Shown here: piece by piece, positions 15,792 through 26,906 of the stretch
How positions within the stretch are numbered: the stretch's first letter is position 1
How the letters are laid out: each line of letters begins with the position of its first letter
Source of the DNA: Alphaproteobacteria bacterium
GTDB taxonomy: Bacteria; Pseudomonadota; Alphaproteobacteria; Reyranellales; JAQSWP01
Direction: 5' to 3'
NCBI GenBank assembly: GCA_029266575.1
Contig: JAQSWP010000008.1
Span: forward strand, 1 to 50,660
Length of the DNA: 50,660 bases
Program-made: the position numbers and the translations under genes
The notes under the pieces: model-generated
Database searches by the model: none
What the model saw: only the letters and a program-made list of their open reading frames with translations
Told to the model about the DNA's origin: nothing

Positions 15792-15980
15792 TCATCCTTG
15801 CCACCACGGGAAAGGCGGTGGCCTGATAGCGGATTGTTCGCCCGGCGGAGGCGAATCCTCCCCGTAACGCCCCAGGCCGCGGCGTTTTAGCCGCGCCTGC
15901 AGCCACAACAGGCGGTAGCGCCGAATGCAGCCGCGCCGCAGCGACGCCATGGCGGCAGGCAGCCAATATCGAACCGGCAT
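15792..15980 (-). CDS. small basic ORF, doubtful
   Basis: A 62-residue ORF starting MPVRYWLPAAMASLRRG and rich in Arg, with an AGGGAG ribosome-site-like sequence about 5 bases before ATG. It fills part of an otherwise empty stretch between htrA-like and ubiH-like genes. No family is recognised, and a random ORF in GC-rich sequence would look similar. The ORF track gives a longer form from 16007; the internal ATG has the better ribosome site. Confidence 0.3.
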   Translation of the reverse strand: MPVRYWLPAAMASLRRGCIRRYRLLWLQARLKRRGLGRYGEDSPPPGEQSAIRPPPFPWWQG

Positions 15981-16262
15981 GGAAATCTCCCTCTGCCGCG
16001 CGGGCAAACGGAAGACGCCTGAAAAACCAAAGGCCCCGTCCGTTGCCGGCGGGGCCTCTGGTTGCAGGAATTATTAACTATGCATCAGGCACAGCCACAC
16101 CTGCAGCCAACGGCCCACGCGCGGTGGGTCGCAAACCAAATCGTAAAGGTGTGATGCTTCAACATAGCGCGCGTGAAATGCCTTACGCGACAGCCGGCGT
16201 CAATTGCCGATGGGCGCGAAAGACGCGATTGCCGGGCGTCGTGGCGACGATGCCACAGATAT
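15981..16262. other. non-coding stretch between small ORF and ubiH-like gene
   Basis: About 280 bases with no credible coding sequence. It holds the minus-strand terminator at 16010-16062. The remaining 200 bases show no repeat, tRNA or promoter that I can support. Confidence 0.6.
16010..16062 (-). terminator. rho-independent terminator downstream of the ubiH-like gene
   Basis: On the minus strand, AGGCCCCG and CGGGGCCT (16031-16038, 16050-16057) pair perfectly around an 11-base loop, extendable by five more bases with one mismatch, and are followed by TTTGGTTTTT. It is about 200 bases beyond the stop of the ubiH-like gene. Confidence 0.75.
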
Positions 16263-17510
16263 TCAAAGCGCCTGGCCCCTGATCAGGCGCGGCAGATCGC
16301 CGAGCGCGCCCATGGCATGGCGCATGAAGACGCGCTTCAGCGGCGTGGTGCGGTTGACCAGGCCGAGCCCGGCATCGCGCAGCAGTCGGATCGGCGGCGC
16401 ATCGCTGGCGAACAGCCGGTTGAGGCCGTCGGTGACGGTGGCCATGGTGAGAATGTCGAAGCGGCGCCAGCGCGCGTAGGACGAAAGAATATCGGCGGCG
16501 CCGATGTCGAGGCCCAACCGCGCCGCATCGACCAGGATTTCCGCCAGTGCCGCCGCATCGCGCAGGCCGAGATTGAGGCCTTGGCCCGCAATGGGATGGA
16601 TACCGTGCGCGGCATCGCCCACCAGCACCGCGCGCGGCGCGGTGTAGTTTTCCGCCAGTTGCAGCGCCAGCGGGAAGGCCCAGCGGCCGCCGACTGGCGT
16701 CACCTTGCCGAGATAGTCGCCGAAGCGGCGGTTGATCTCGACGCCGAACGCTTCGTCGTCGAGCTTCAGCATCAGGGGCGCCACCGCCTGCTGTTCGGTC
16801 CACACGATCGAGGAGCGGTGATGGCCTTCCGCATCGTCGGTCATCGGCAGCATGGCGAAGGGACCGGCAGGCAGGAAACGTTCCTGCGCAGCATTGCCGT
16901 GCGGCAGTTCATGGCGCACCGAGCAGACGATGGCGGTCTGGCGATAGTCGAAGCGGTGCAGGCCGATGCCGAGCTTCTCGCGCAGCGAAGATTGCCGGCC
17001 TTCAGCCACCACCAGCAGCGAGGCGTGCAAGGTCTGGCCGCTCGTGAGGTGGACGATGGCGCTGCCGGAATCGCTCTGCGTCTCGACAATGGAGTCGGGC
17101 AGCAGGCGCGCGACATTGGGCATCGCCAGCAGACGCTGATGCATGGCCCGGCGCAGGAAACGATTCTCGACGATGTAGCCGAACGGTTCGGCGGGCTGGC
17201 GCGGATCGCGCTGCAGATCGCGCGGATCGAACTGCAGGAACAGCGGCGAAGGCCCGTCGGACACGCGGATGGTCTTTATCGGGCAGGCATCGTCGGCCAC
17301 CAATGGCCACAAGCCGAGCTGGACCATGGCGCGCTGCGAGCCGAAGGCGATGGCAGAGGTGCGCCCGTCGAAGCTCTGGTCCGCCATCGCCTCGGCGGTC
17401 ATGCGATCGACGATGGCGACTCTCAGCCCGGCCGAGCCCAGCGCCACGGCTAAGGTGGCGCCCACCATGCCGGCGCCGGCAATGACTACGTCATAGCGCT
17501 GCTGCGTCAT
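16263..17510 (-). CDS. UbiH/UbiF/VisC/COQ6 family FAD-dependent hydroxylase
   Basis: 415 residues of a flavoprotein monooxygenase: N-terminal dinucleotide-binding motif VVIAGAGMVGATLA, the internal DGRTSAIA block typical of ubiquinone hydroxylases, and the second FAD motif VLVGDAAHGIHPIAGQGLNLG followed by RDAAALAEIL. It should hydroxylate the ring of a ubiquinone precursor; which carbon (UbiH, UbiF, UbiI or UbiL type) is not decidable by eye. ATG 17510 is preferred to the TTG at 17516 because GGGGAAG lies about 9 bases upstream. Divergent from the glnK-amtB modules. Confidence 0.9.
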   Translation of the reverse strand: MTQQRYDVVIAGAGMVGATLAVALGSAGLRVAIVDRMTAEAMADQSFDGRTSAIAFGSQRAMVQLGLWPLVADDACPIKTIRVSDGPSPLFLQFDPRDLQRDPRQPAEPFGYIVENRFLRRAMHQRLLAMPNVARLLPDSIVETQSDSGSAIVHLTSGQTLHASLLVVAEGRQSSLREKLGIGLHRFDYRQTAIVCSVRHELPHGNAAQERFLPAGPFAMLPMTDDAEGHHRSSIVWTEQQAVAPLMLKLDDEAFGVEINRRFGDYLGKVTPVGGRWAFPLALQLAENYTAPRAVLVGDAAHGIHPIAGQGLNLGLRDAAALAEILVDAARLGLDIGAADILSSYARWRRFDILTMATVTDGLNRLFASDAPPIRLLRDAGLGLVNRTTPLKRVFMRHAMGALGDLPRLIRGQAL

Positions 17511-17604
17511 GACCAAGCTTCCCCTGCCGTGCCCGGCCGGTCGAGCCGTAACGCTGTCGCAGCGCGAATTGCCCCTTTTTAACCACGTGCCTGCTTTTTG
17601 AGCA

Positions 17605-17631
17605 GCACTGCAAAGGCTTTTGCCGCAGTGC
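17605..17631. promoter_or_regulatory. GCACTGC / GCAGTGC inverted repeat upstream of glnK-1
   Basis: GCACTGC (17605-17611) and GCAGTGC (17625-17631) form a 7-bp inverted repeat with a 13-base spacer, about 160 bases before the glnK-1 start. NtrC sites carry GCAC and GTGC half-sites, but with a shorter spacing, so an NtrC role is only a possibility; a structural hairpin is the alternative. Confidence 0.35.
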
Positions 17632-17686
17632 AGCGCAGTCTGCGGTTAATCCGTTGTTTTTACGCGATTTTTTGGAGGATCGACGC

Positions 17687-17702
17687 TTGGCATGGTTCTT
17701 GA
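17687..17702 (+). promoter_or_regulatory. possible sigma-54 promoter for glnK-amtB 1
   Basis: TTGGCATGGTTCTTGA resembles the -24/-12 consensus TGGCACG-N4-TTGC: GG is followed at the right distance by TTGA, with A in place of the usual C of the -12 GC. It is 86 bases before the glnK-1 ATG. glnK-amtB operons are commonly NtrC/sigma-54 controlled, which supports the call; the -12 mismatch weakens it. Confidence 0.35.
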
Positions 17703-17772
17703 GTCTTGCTGGCTGGTCGCGCGGCTCAAACCGGCGATCAGGCCAGCGCCCCAGTCGGGCGCAAACGTATGA

Positions 17773-18126
<354 letters not shown>

Positions 18127-18136
18127 GAGGGGGACG

Positions 18137-20000
<1,864 letters not shown>

Positions 20001-20013
20001 GGGGAGAGCAAAC

Positions 20014-21315
20014 ATGATCCGTCACTTGTTTCGCGTGCCGGCATTGGCCGGCGCGATCGCCGTGTTGTGCGCCACGCCTGCCTTGGCGCAGGGCGACCAC
20101 GACATCAATGCCGCCAACACCGCCTGGATGCTGGTGGCGACCGCACTGGTGCTGCTGATGACCATTCCCGGCCTGGCGCTGTTCTATGCCGGCATGGTGC
20201 GCAAGAAGAACGTGCTCTCGACCCTGGCGCAAAGCCTGGCCACCTGCGCGCTGATCTCGGTGCTGTGGCTGGCATTCGGCTACAGCCTGACGTTCGGCGC
20301 CGGCAACGATTTCATCGGCGATTTCAGCAACACCTTCTTCACTGGCGAACCGTTCGGTGCGCACGAGGCGGCGCCGACGATTCCGGCGACCGTATTCCTG
20401 ATGTTCCAGATGACGTTTGCCATCATCACGGCGGCGATCATCGCCGGCGCGGTGGCCGATCGCATGAAGTTCTCGGCTTTCCTGATCTTCATGGCGCTGT
20501 GGATGATCGTGGTCTATTGCCCGGTGGCGCATTGGGTGTGGGGCGGCGGCTTCCTGCAAAAAGCCGGCGTGCTCGATTTCGCAGGCGGCATCGTGGTTCA
20601 TATCAATGCCGGCATCGCCGGCCTGGTCGCCGCCATCTATCTCGGACCGCGCCGTGGCTATGGCTCCGAGAACATGGCGCCGCACAATCTCACCTTCTCG
20701 GTGATCGGCGTGTCGCTGCTGTGGGTCGGCTGGTTCGGCTTCAATGCCGGCTCGGCGCTGGCAGCCGATCATCGCGCCGGCATGGCGATGCTGGTCACGC
20801 ACATGGCGGCCTCCGCCGCGGCCCTGACCTGGATGCTGGCGGAGTGGAAAGTGATGGGCAAACCGTCCGTGCTGGGCATCGTTTCCGGCGCCGTGGCCGG
20901 GCTGGGCACGGTGACGCCCGCGGCCGGTTTCGTCACGCCGGTCTCGGGGCTGATCATCGGCGCGGTGGCGGGCGTGGTGTGCTTCTGGGCCTCGACCTGG
21001 CTGAAGCGAAAGCTGAAATACGACGATTCGCTCGACGTCTTCGGCGTCCATGGCGTCGGCGGCATTCTGGGCACCATCGCCACCGGCATTTTCGCCACGA
21101 CCGTGATCACCCTGTCCGATGTCGGCGGCTGGGTCGACGGCAAGCCGGAGCAAATCCTCAAGCAGCTCTATGGCGTCGGCGCGGTGCTGGCGTGGAGCGG
21201 CGGGTTGACCCTGGTGATCCTGAAGGGCATCGACCTGGTGATGGGCGTGCGGGTGCCGGAAGAGGTCGAAATCGAAGGCCTCGACCTCAACCTGCATGGC
21301 GAGGTCATTCATTGA
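20014..21315 (+). CDS. amtB: ammonium transporter AmtB, copy 2
   Basis: 433 residues with a signal sequence ending near TPALAQG and the same AmtB blocks as copy 1, including both pore histidines (GIVVHINAG and FGVHGVGGILG). It differs from copy 1 in the extracellular loop after the third helix and lacks its longer N-terminal Ala-rich linker. Together with its glnK it forms a second complete module; possible roles are different affinity, or use as an ammonium sensor. Confidence 0.96.
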   Translation: MIRHLFRVPALAGAIAVLCATPALAQGDHDINAANTAWMLVATALVLLMTIPGLALFYAGMVRKKNVLSTLAQSLATCALISVLWLAFGYSLTFGAGNDFIGDFSNTFFTGEPFGAHEAAPTIPATVFLMFQMTFAIITAAIIAGAVADRMKFSAFLIFMALWMIVVYCPVAHWVWGGGFLQKAGVLDFAGGIVVHINAGIAGLVAAIYLGPRRGYGSENMAPHNLTFSVIGVSLLWVGWFGFNAGSALAADHRAGMAMLVTHMAASAAALTWMLAEWKVMGKPSVLGIVSGAVAGLGTVTPAAGFVTPVSGLIIGAVAGVVCFWASTWLKRKLKYDDSLDVFGVHGVGGILGTIATGIFATTVITLSDVGGWVDGKPEQILKQLYGVGAVLAWSGGLTLVILKGIDLVMGVRVPEEVEIEGLDLNLHGEVIH

Positions 21316-21320
21316 TAAAC

Positions 21321-21366
21321 AGCCGCTGGGGACAGTCCTTCGCCCCGGCGGCTATTTTCTTGATTT
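21321..21366 (+). terminator. rho-independent terminator after glnK-amtB 2
   Basis: AGCCGCTGGGG (21321-21331) and CCCCGGCGGCT (21343-21353) pair with one G-T wobble around an 11-base loop, followed by ATTTTCTTGATTT. Confidence 0.85.
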
Positions 21367-21441
21367 CATGGACGAATAAGACGCCCTAACTTATTGATGG
21401 ATATAGATTCCCGGTTCCAGTATAAGAATCGGGAGGCTTCC

Positions 21442-22638
21442 ATGGTCAATCCCAAACTCGATCTGCTCCAGGATTATCCGTTCGCGCGGCTCGCCAAGCT
21501 GATCGCCGACCTGACTCCGCCCGCCGACAAGAAGCCGATCATCATGTCGATCGGCGAACCGCAGCTCAATCCGCCCGCCTTCGTGCCGGAAATCCTGCAG
21601 CGCGAGGCCCTGGGCTGGGGCCGGTATCCGGCGCCCTCGGGCACGCCTGAATTGCGCCAGGCCATCGCCGACTGGCTGACCCGCCGCTACGCCCTGCCGG
21701 CCGGCACGGTGAGCGCCGACCGCCATGTTTTTCCCGTCGCCGGCTCGCGTGAAGCGCTGTTCCACACCGCGCTGGCCGTGGTGCCGGAACAAAAAGGCGG
21801 CGGCCGTCCGGTCGTACTGGCGCCCAATCCGTTCTACCAGGTCTATATCGGCGCCGGCGCCATGGCGGGGGCGGAGACCAAGCTGCTGGAATGTACGCGC
21901 CAATCGGCGTTCCTGCCCGATCTCGATGCGGTCGACGAAGCGACGTGGCAGCGCACGGCGCTGGTCTATATCTGCACGCCGGCCAATCCGCAGGGTGCCG
22001 TCGCCAGCCTCGATTACCTGATCCATGCGCTCGACCTTTGCCGCAAGCACGACGCGGTGCTGGCGGTGGACGAATGCTATGCCGAGATCTATCGCGACCA
22101 GAAGCCGGCCGGCGGCATGGAAGCGGCCAAGGCGCTGAAAGCGCCGGGCGAAATCTTCGCGAATTTGCTGGTGTTTCATTCGCTCTCCAAGCGTTCGTCC
22201 GCGCCCGGGCTGCGCTCGGGCTTCGTGGCGGGCGACGCCAGGTTGATCGAATTGCTCAACCGCTTGCGCTCCTATGGCGGCGCTTCGGTGCCGGCGCCAA
22301 TCATGGCCGCCTCGACCGCGTTGTGGCGCGACGAGAAGCATGTCGAAGACGTGCGGGCGCATTACAACGAGTGTTTCGACATCGCCGCGCAGTTCCTCCA
22401 CAACCGCTTCGCTTTCTACAAACCCGCCGGCGGCTTCTTCCTGTGGCTCGATGTCGGCGACAGCGAAGCGGCGGCGCGCAAGCTATGGGGCGAAGCGGCG
22501 GTGAAAGTCGTGCCGGGCCTCTATCTCGCCAAGGGCGAGGGCGAGAACAATCCGGGCCGGCGCTATATCCGCGTCGCGCTGGTGCATGACATCGAGACCA
22601 CGCGCGAGGCCATGCGCCGCATGGCCGACGTACTGTGA
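21442..22638 (+). CDS. dapC: fold-type I aminotransferase, probable succinyldiaminopimelate transaminase
   Basis: 398 residues of the class I/II aminotransferase fold. The N-terminal LDLLQDYPFARLAKLI and IIMSIGEPQLNPP are typical of DapC-like enzymes. The PLP lysine is K250 in SLSKRSSAPGLRSGFV, with substrate Arg near GRRYIRVALVHD. DapC makes LL-N-succinyl-diaminopimelate for lysine and peptidoglycan. The neighbouring ftsK fits a cell-wall/division locus. ATG 21442 with GGGAGG upstream is used rather than 21394. Confidence 0.85.
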   Translation: MVNPKLDLLQDYPFARLAKLIADLTPPADKKPIIMSIGEPQLNPPAFVPEILQREALGWGRYPAPSGTPELRQAIADWLTRRYALPAGTVSADRHVFPVAGSREALFHTALAVVPEQKGGGRPVVLAPNPFYQVYIGAGAMAGAETKLLECTRQSAFLPDLDAVDEATWQRTALVYICTPANPQGAVASLDYLIHALDLCRKHDAVLAVDECYAEIYRDQKPAGGMEAAKALKAPGEIFANLLVFHSLSKRSSAPGLRSGFVAGDARLIELLNRLRSYGGASVPAPIMAASTALWRDEKHVEDVRAHYNECFDIAAQFLHNRFAFYKPAGGFFLWLDVGDSEAAARKLWGEAAVKVVPGLYLAKGEGENNPGRRYIRVALVHDIETTREAMRRMADVL

Positions 22639-22671
22639 GAATGAACTGAGGGCCAAGGGGGAACCGGTCCG

Positions 22672-25275
22672 ATGACCTTGATGAACCTGCCTGCCGTGCG
22701 CAAACGGCGCTTCTTTCCCGAAGGCGCCGGTCCGTTCCTGCGCCTGCGCCTGATGGAAGTTCTAGGCGCTGCGCTGCTCGCGGGCGGGCTGGGCCTGTTC
22801 CTGGCGCTGGCCACCTTCGATCGCGGCGATCCCTCCTTCAATGTCGCAACGCCGCAAGTGCCGAAGAACATCTTCGGCCTGAAGGGCGCCTATGCAGCCG
22901 ACGCGCTGCTGCAGAGCCTGGGCCTGGCCGCCTGGCTGCTGGCGTTCGTCGTGACGGTGTGGGGTCTGCGTCTGATGCGCCGCCATTCGGTGCCGCGCTT
23001 TGCGCTGCGCCTGGCCCTGCTGCCGCTGACCTTGCTGCTGGCAGCCACCGCACTGAGTTTTTTCGGCGGTACCGGTTCGAACTGGATCACCCATGCCGGG
23101 CCGGGCGGCATTACCGGCCGCGAATTGGGCGATTTGATGCGCTCCTATTCCTTCGTACTCGGCAACGGTCTGTCGGCCGGCCTGCTGGGACTGGGCTTCG
23201 GCGTGGCTTCGCTCTTGTGCCTGGTGCCGACCCTTGCCATGCAGCGCGACGACTGGCCGCTGATCGTGCGCCTGCTGTTCAAGTTCGTCGGCCTGCTGAT
23301 TGCCGGCATCATGGGCGTGCTGGGCTTCCTGTGGCGGCTGGCCCGGCGGGAATCGAAGCCCAGCGTGTTCGAGCAGCTGGAGATGCTGCCGCCCGATCTC
23401 GCCGGCACGCTCAATGGTGCGCCGGTGGCCGAAACCTTGTGGCGCCGGCTGGCGCGGCTCACCCGGCTCGACCGGCTGTTCCAGTCCGAGGGCGGCGCCC
23501 GTTCGCGCCGACGCGAGCCGACCATGGCGCGCGAAGCGACAGTGTTGGCGGGCGAGATCGAGACCGCCGCTGCCCGCCTGCCGGCCGCGATCGAAGTTGA
23601 AGATGACTACGACGACGAAGACGAAGCGACGGTGGACGACCCGGCAATCACCACCATCGACGGCGAAGGCATCGCCATCGCCCCGCGCGTCATCACCCCG
23701 CAGCGCAAGCCGCGCATCGGCACCAAGCAGGCACAGCTCAAGCTCGGTTTCGAGAAATACGAAACCCCGCCAATCGACATTCTGGCTGCGGCGCCCAAAG
23801 CCGCGATCAACCTCCAGATCGACGAGGATGCGCTGACGCAAAACGCGCGCATGCTGGAAACCGTGCTGTCCGATTTCGGCGTCAAGGGCGAGATCGTCAA
23901 GGTGCGTCCCGGCCCCGTCGTGACGCTCTACGAGCTGGAGCCGGCGCCCGGCACCAAATCCTCGCGCATCATCAACCTGGCCGACGACATCGCCCGCTCG
24001 ATGAGCGCCGTCTCGGTGCGCGTCGCCACCGTGCCGGGGCGCAACGTCATCGGCATCGAGCTGCCCAACCAGCGGCGCGAAACGGTGTACCTGCGCGAGC
24101 TGCTGTCGACCAAGGATTACGAGGACGAACGCCACAATTTGCCACTCATTCTCGGCAAGGACATTGGCGGCTCGCCGGTGATCGCCGATCTTTCCCGCAT
24201 GCCGCATCTGCTGATCGGCGGCACCACGGGCTCGGGCAAGTCGGTGGCGATCAACACCATGATCCTGTCGCTGCTCTACCGGCTGACGCCGGAGCGCTGC
24301 CGCTTCATCATGATCGATCCCAAGATGCTGGAACTCTCGGTCTATGCCGATATCCCGCATCTTCTGACCCCCGTCGTCACCGAGCCGCGCAAGGCCATCG
24401 TCGCCCTCAAATGGGTGGTGCGCGAGATGGAGAACCGCTACCGGCTGATGAGCCAGCTGGGCGTGCGCAATATCGCGGGCTACAACGAGAGAGTGGCCGA
24501 AGCCCGCCGCAAGGGCGAGGTTCTCACCCGCACGGTGCAAACCGGCGTCGATCCCGACACCCTGCGGGCGACGTTCGAAGAACAGCCGCTCGATCTGGAA
24601 TCGCTGCCCTTCATCGTCGTCATCATCGACGAAATGGCCGACCTCATGCTGGTGGCGGGCAAGGATATCGAGGGCGCCATCCAGCGCCTGGCGCAGATGG
24701 CGCGCGCCGCCGGCATTCACGTCATCATGGCGACGCAGCGTCCCTCGGTCGACGTCATCACCGGCACCATCAAGGCCAATTTCCCCACCCGCATCTCCTT
24801 CCAGGTCACCTCCAAGATCGACAGCCGCACCATCCTGGGCGAGCAGGGCGGCGAGCAGCTGCTGGGCCAGGGCGACATGCTGTACATGGCCGGCGGCGGG
24901 CGCATCTCCCGCGTGCACGGGCCGTTCGTCTCGGACACCGAAGTCGAGAAGGTGGTGAAGTTCCTGCGCAGCCAGGGCGAGCCTTCGTACCTCAACTCGA
25001 TCACTGAGGAGAGCGAGAGCGGCGCCGGCATCGGCGGCATGCCGGGCGAGAGCGGCGGCGAATCGGACGATCTCTACGACCAGGCGGTCGCCATCATCAC
25101 CCGCGAGCGCAAGGCCTCGACCAGCTTCATCCAGCGCCATCTGCAGATCGGCTACAACCGCGCCGCCCGCATCATCGAGCGCATGGAATCGGAAGGCGTG
25201 GTCTCCCCCGCCAACCATGTCGGCAAGCGCGAAGTGCTGGCCCGCGACATCGACGACAGCGAGCGGCTGAACTGA
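22672..25275 (+). CDS. ftsK: DNA translocase FtsK
   Basis: 867 residues. Four N-terminal membrane segments (about 30-225) anchor it at the septum, followed by a short acidic linker (DDYDDEDEATVDD near 311-323), the alpha/beta translocase with Walker A GGTTGSGKS (516-524), Walker B VVIIDEMADLM (about 645-655) and MATQRPSVDVITGTIKANFP, and a C-terminal winged-helix gamma domain that reads KOPS-type DNA signals (ITRERKASTSFIQRHLQIGY). It pumps chromosome DNA through the closing septum and activates XerCD at dif. The linker is short compared with E. coli, as usual in alphaproteobacteria. Confidence 0.96.
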   Translation: MTLMNLPAVRKRRFFPEGAGPFLRLRLMEVLGAALLAGGLGLFLALATFDRGDPSFNVATPQVPKNIFGLKGAYAADALLQSLGLAAWLLAFVVTVWGLRLMRRHSVPRFALRLALLPLTLLLAATALSFFGGTGSNWITHAGPGGITGRELGDLMRSYSFVLGNGLSAGLLGLGFGVASLLCLVPTLAMQRDDWPLIVRLLFKFVGLLIAGIMGVLGFLWRLARRESKPSVFEQLEMLPPDLAGTLNGAPVAETLWRRLARLTRLDRLFQSEGGARSRRREPTMAREATVLAGEIETAAARLPAAIEVEDDYDDEDEATVDDPAITTIDGEGIAIAPRVITPQRKPRIGTKQAQLKLGFEKYETPPIDILAAAPKAAINLQIDEDALTQNARMLETVLSDFGVKGEIVKVRPGPVVTLYELEPAPGTKSSRIINLADDIARSMSAVSVRVATVPGRNVIGIELPNQRRETVYLRELLSTKDYEDERHNLPLILGKDIGGSPVIADLSRMPHLLIGGTTGSGKSVAINTMILSLLYRLTPERCRFIMIDPKMLELSVYADIPHLLTPVVTEPRKAIVALKWVVREMENRYRLMSQLGVRNIAGYNERVAEARRKGEVLTRTVQTGVDPDTLRATFEEQPLDLESLPFIVVIIDEMADLMLVAGKDIEGAIQRLAQMARAAGIHVIMATQRPSVDVITGTIKANFPTRISFQVTSKIDSRTILGEQGGEQLLGQGDMLYMAGGGRISRVHGPFVSDTEVEKVVKFLRSQGEPSYLNSITEESESGAGIGGMPGESGGESDDLYDQAVAIITRERKASTSFIQRHLQIGYNRAARIIERMESEGVVSPANHVGKREVLARDIDDSERLN

Positions 25276-25288
25276 CGAAGCTGCGGCA

Positions 25289-26047
25289 ATGAGCAGCGCC
25301 GAACGCGCAGCGCGTGCCGCACGCCTCGGCGACTATTTCGAACTGCAGCTTCGCTTCGCCGAGCATGTCGGCGCGCGCAATGGCCTGACCCTGTCCGACG
25401 CCGTGCTGCGCTACACCAACTTCCATCGCCGCTTCGGCTTGGGCGATCCTGACCGCGCACTGGCGCCTGCCTGGGGAGGGTATGCCGAGCGTTTGTCCGC
25501 CTTGCCCGATCTTCTCGCGCGGCGGGCCTGGACGGAGGAATTCTTTTTCGCCGCACCGGAAGACACGCTGCCGCCCGAGCAGTATTTCTTCGGCTGTTTC
25601 GGCTGCGAAGCGCCGGACGCGCGCGGCATAGTGCGCATCCATTTCACCAGAGCCGACCGGGACGGGTTGAGCCCGCTGCACCGTTCCAAGATTGGCCGGC
25701 GCCAGGCGGAACTTGCCCGCCTTGTCGCCTTCATCGTCGAGCGCTTTGCCGGCGCGCAAAGCATCCGGGGCATTTCCTGGCTCTACAATATCGATGCCTA
25801 TCGCCGGCTGTTCCCGCCGCTCTATGGCGCCTCGGCCCAACCGGCCGAGAGAGTGCGGCTCAACGGCACCTCCAGTTGGGGCCAGTTCCTGCACCATGAC
25901 GAGGCCATCAAACCCGAGCTGCGCGACCGCTTCCTGGCGAATTTTTCCGTCATCGAACCTGCCGCGCCGTGGCGCGCCTTCCCGCTGCCGGCGCTGACAG
26001 CGCAGGCGCCCCTTGCCGTCTTTACCGATTTTTACCGAGCTCGTTGA
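25289..26047 (+). CDS. conserved protein of unknown function
   Basis: 252 residues, soluble, no signal peptide. I do not recognise the family. Readable blocks: an N-terminal helix GDYFELQLRFAEHVGARNGLTLSDAVLRYTNFHRRFG, the motif QYFFGCFGCEAPDARGIVRIHF, and an aromatic-rich C-terminal half with ISWLYNIDAYRRLFPP and WGQFLHHDEAIKPELRDRF. Evenly coded in the GC style of its neighbours and 13 bases behind ftsK, so it is likely expressed with it. It could relate to division or envelope assembly by position only. Confidence 0.7.
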   Translation: MSSAERAARAARLGDYFELQLRFAEHVGARNGLTLSDAVLRYTNFHRRFGLGDPDRALAPAWGGYAERLSALPDLLARRAWTEEFFFAAPEDTLPPEQYFFGCFGCEAPDARGIVRIHFTRADRDGLSPLHRSKIGRRQAELARLVAFIVERFAGAQSIRGISWLYNIDAYRRLFPPLYGASAQPAERVRLNGTSSWGQFLHHDEAIKPELRDRFLANFSVIEPAAPWRAFPLPALTAQAPLAVFTDFYRAR

Positions 26048-26198
26048 AGCCGCGGGGATGCGTCAGCCGCCGGTGGCCGTATAGTCCATCGGCACGGAAA
26101 TCGCCCGCTCCCAGGTGCTGAAAGTCCAACCACAAATTTGACCTATTGCACGGGCAGCGATAGCACTCTTCCGCCGTTCGTGCGTTTAAGGACCCGCA

Positions 26199-26891
26199 AT
26201 GACATCCGCTCTTCCCCGCCGCACCGTTCTGGGGCAAGGCGCCGCGCTTCTGGCGCTGGCGGCCGGTGGCGTACCGTTTGCCGCCCGCGCGCAGAGCAAG
26301 CGCAATGCGCCGGCGCAAGGTCCGGCCGCGCCGCTGTCGCCGCAGGACCATGAGGATATTGCCCGCGTCGAGCAGTATCTCAACGGCATCACCACGCTTG
26401 AGGCGCGGTTTTCGCAGATCGTCGAGCGCGGTGCGCCGCTTACCGGCGCCTTCTACATCAAGCGGCCGGGCAAATTGCGCTTCCAGTACGATCCGCCGGC
26501 GCGCATCCAGATCGTCGCCGACGGCAAGCAGGTGACCTATTACGACGCCGACACCGATCAGATCAGCCAGCTGCCGACCGGGCTGACGGCAGCGAAATTC
26601 CTGGTGTCGCCGCGCATCAGCCTGTCGGGCGAGTTGATCGTCACCAAGGTCGATCGCGAAGGCGGCATGCTGCACATCGCCACCGTGCAGGCGCGCGCCC
26701 CCAACGAAGGCCAGGTGGTGCTGTCGTTCAGCGACAAGCCGCTGCAATTGCAGCGCTGGACCGTGATCGACAGCCGCAACCGGGCGGTGAGCGTCACCCT
26801 GACCAATCTCAAGCTGGGCGGCGCGTTGCGCGACGATCTTTTCGTCTTCACCGACCCCGATCCCAATCGCGCCGGCCGCTTCCGCCCGTAA
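26199..26891 (+). CDS. lolA: LolA-like outer-membrane lipoprotein carrier, copy 1
   Basis: 230 residues: export signal beginning LPRRTVLGQGAALLALAAG (twin-Arg-like but followed by a long hydrophobic run), then the LolA fold starting at VEQYLNGITTLEARFSQI and the conserved GKLRFQYDPPARIQIVADGKQVTYYD. LolA ferries lipoproteins from LolCDE to the outer membrane. It lies after ftsK, a neighbourhood seen in many proteobacteria. The second copy follows 15 bases later. Confidence 0.88.
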   Translation: MTSALPRRTVLGQGAALLALAAGGVPFAARAQSKRNAPAQGPAAPLSPQDHEDIARVEQYLNGITTLEARFSQIVERGAPLTGAFYIKRPGKLRFQYDPPARIQIVADGKQVTYYDADTDQISQLPTGLTAAKFLVSPRISLSGELIVTKVDREGGMLHIATVQARAPNEGQVVLSFSDKPLQLQRWTVIDSRNRAVSVTLTNLKLGGALRDDLFVFTDPDPNRAGRFRP

Positions 26892-26906
26892 TCGAACAGG
26901 AAAAAG

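Noticed and set aside
22762-25218. 818-residue minus-strand ORF
   Set aside because: Complete antisense shadow of ftsK, rich in His, Ala, Gly and Arg with no recognisable domain.
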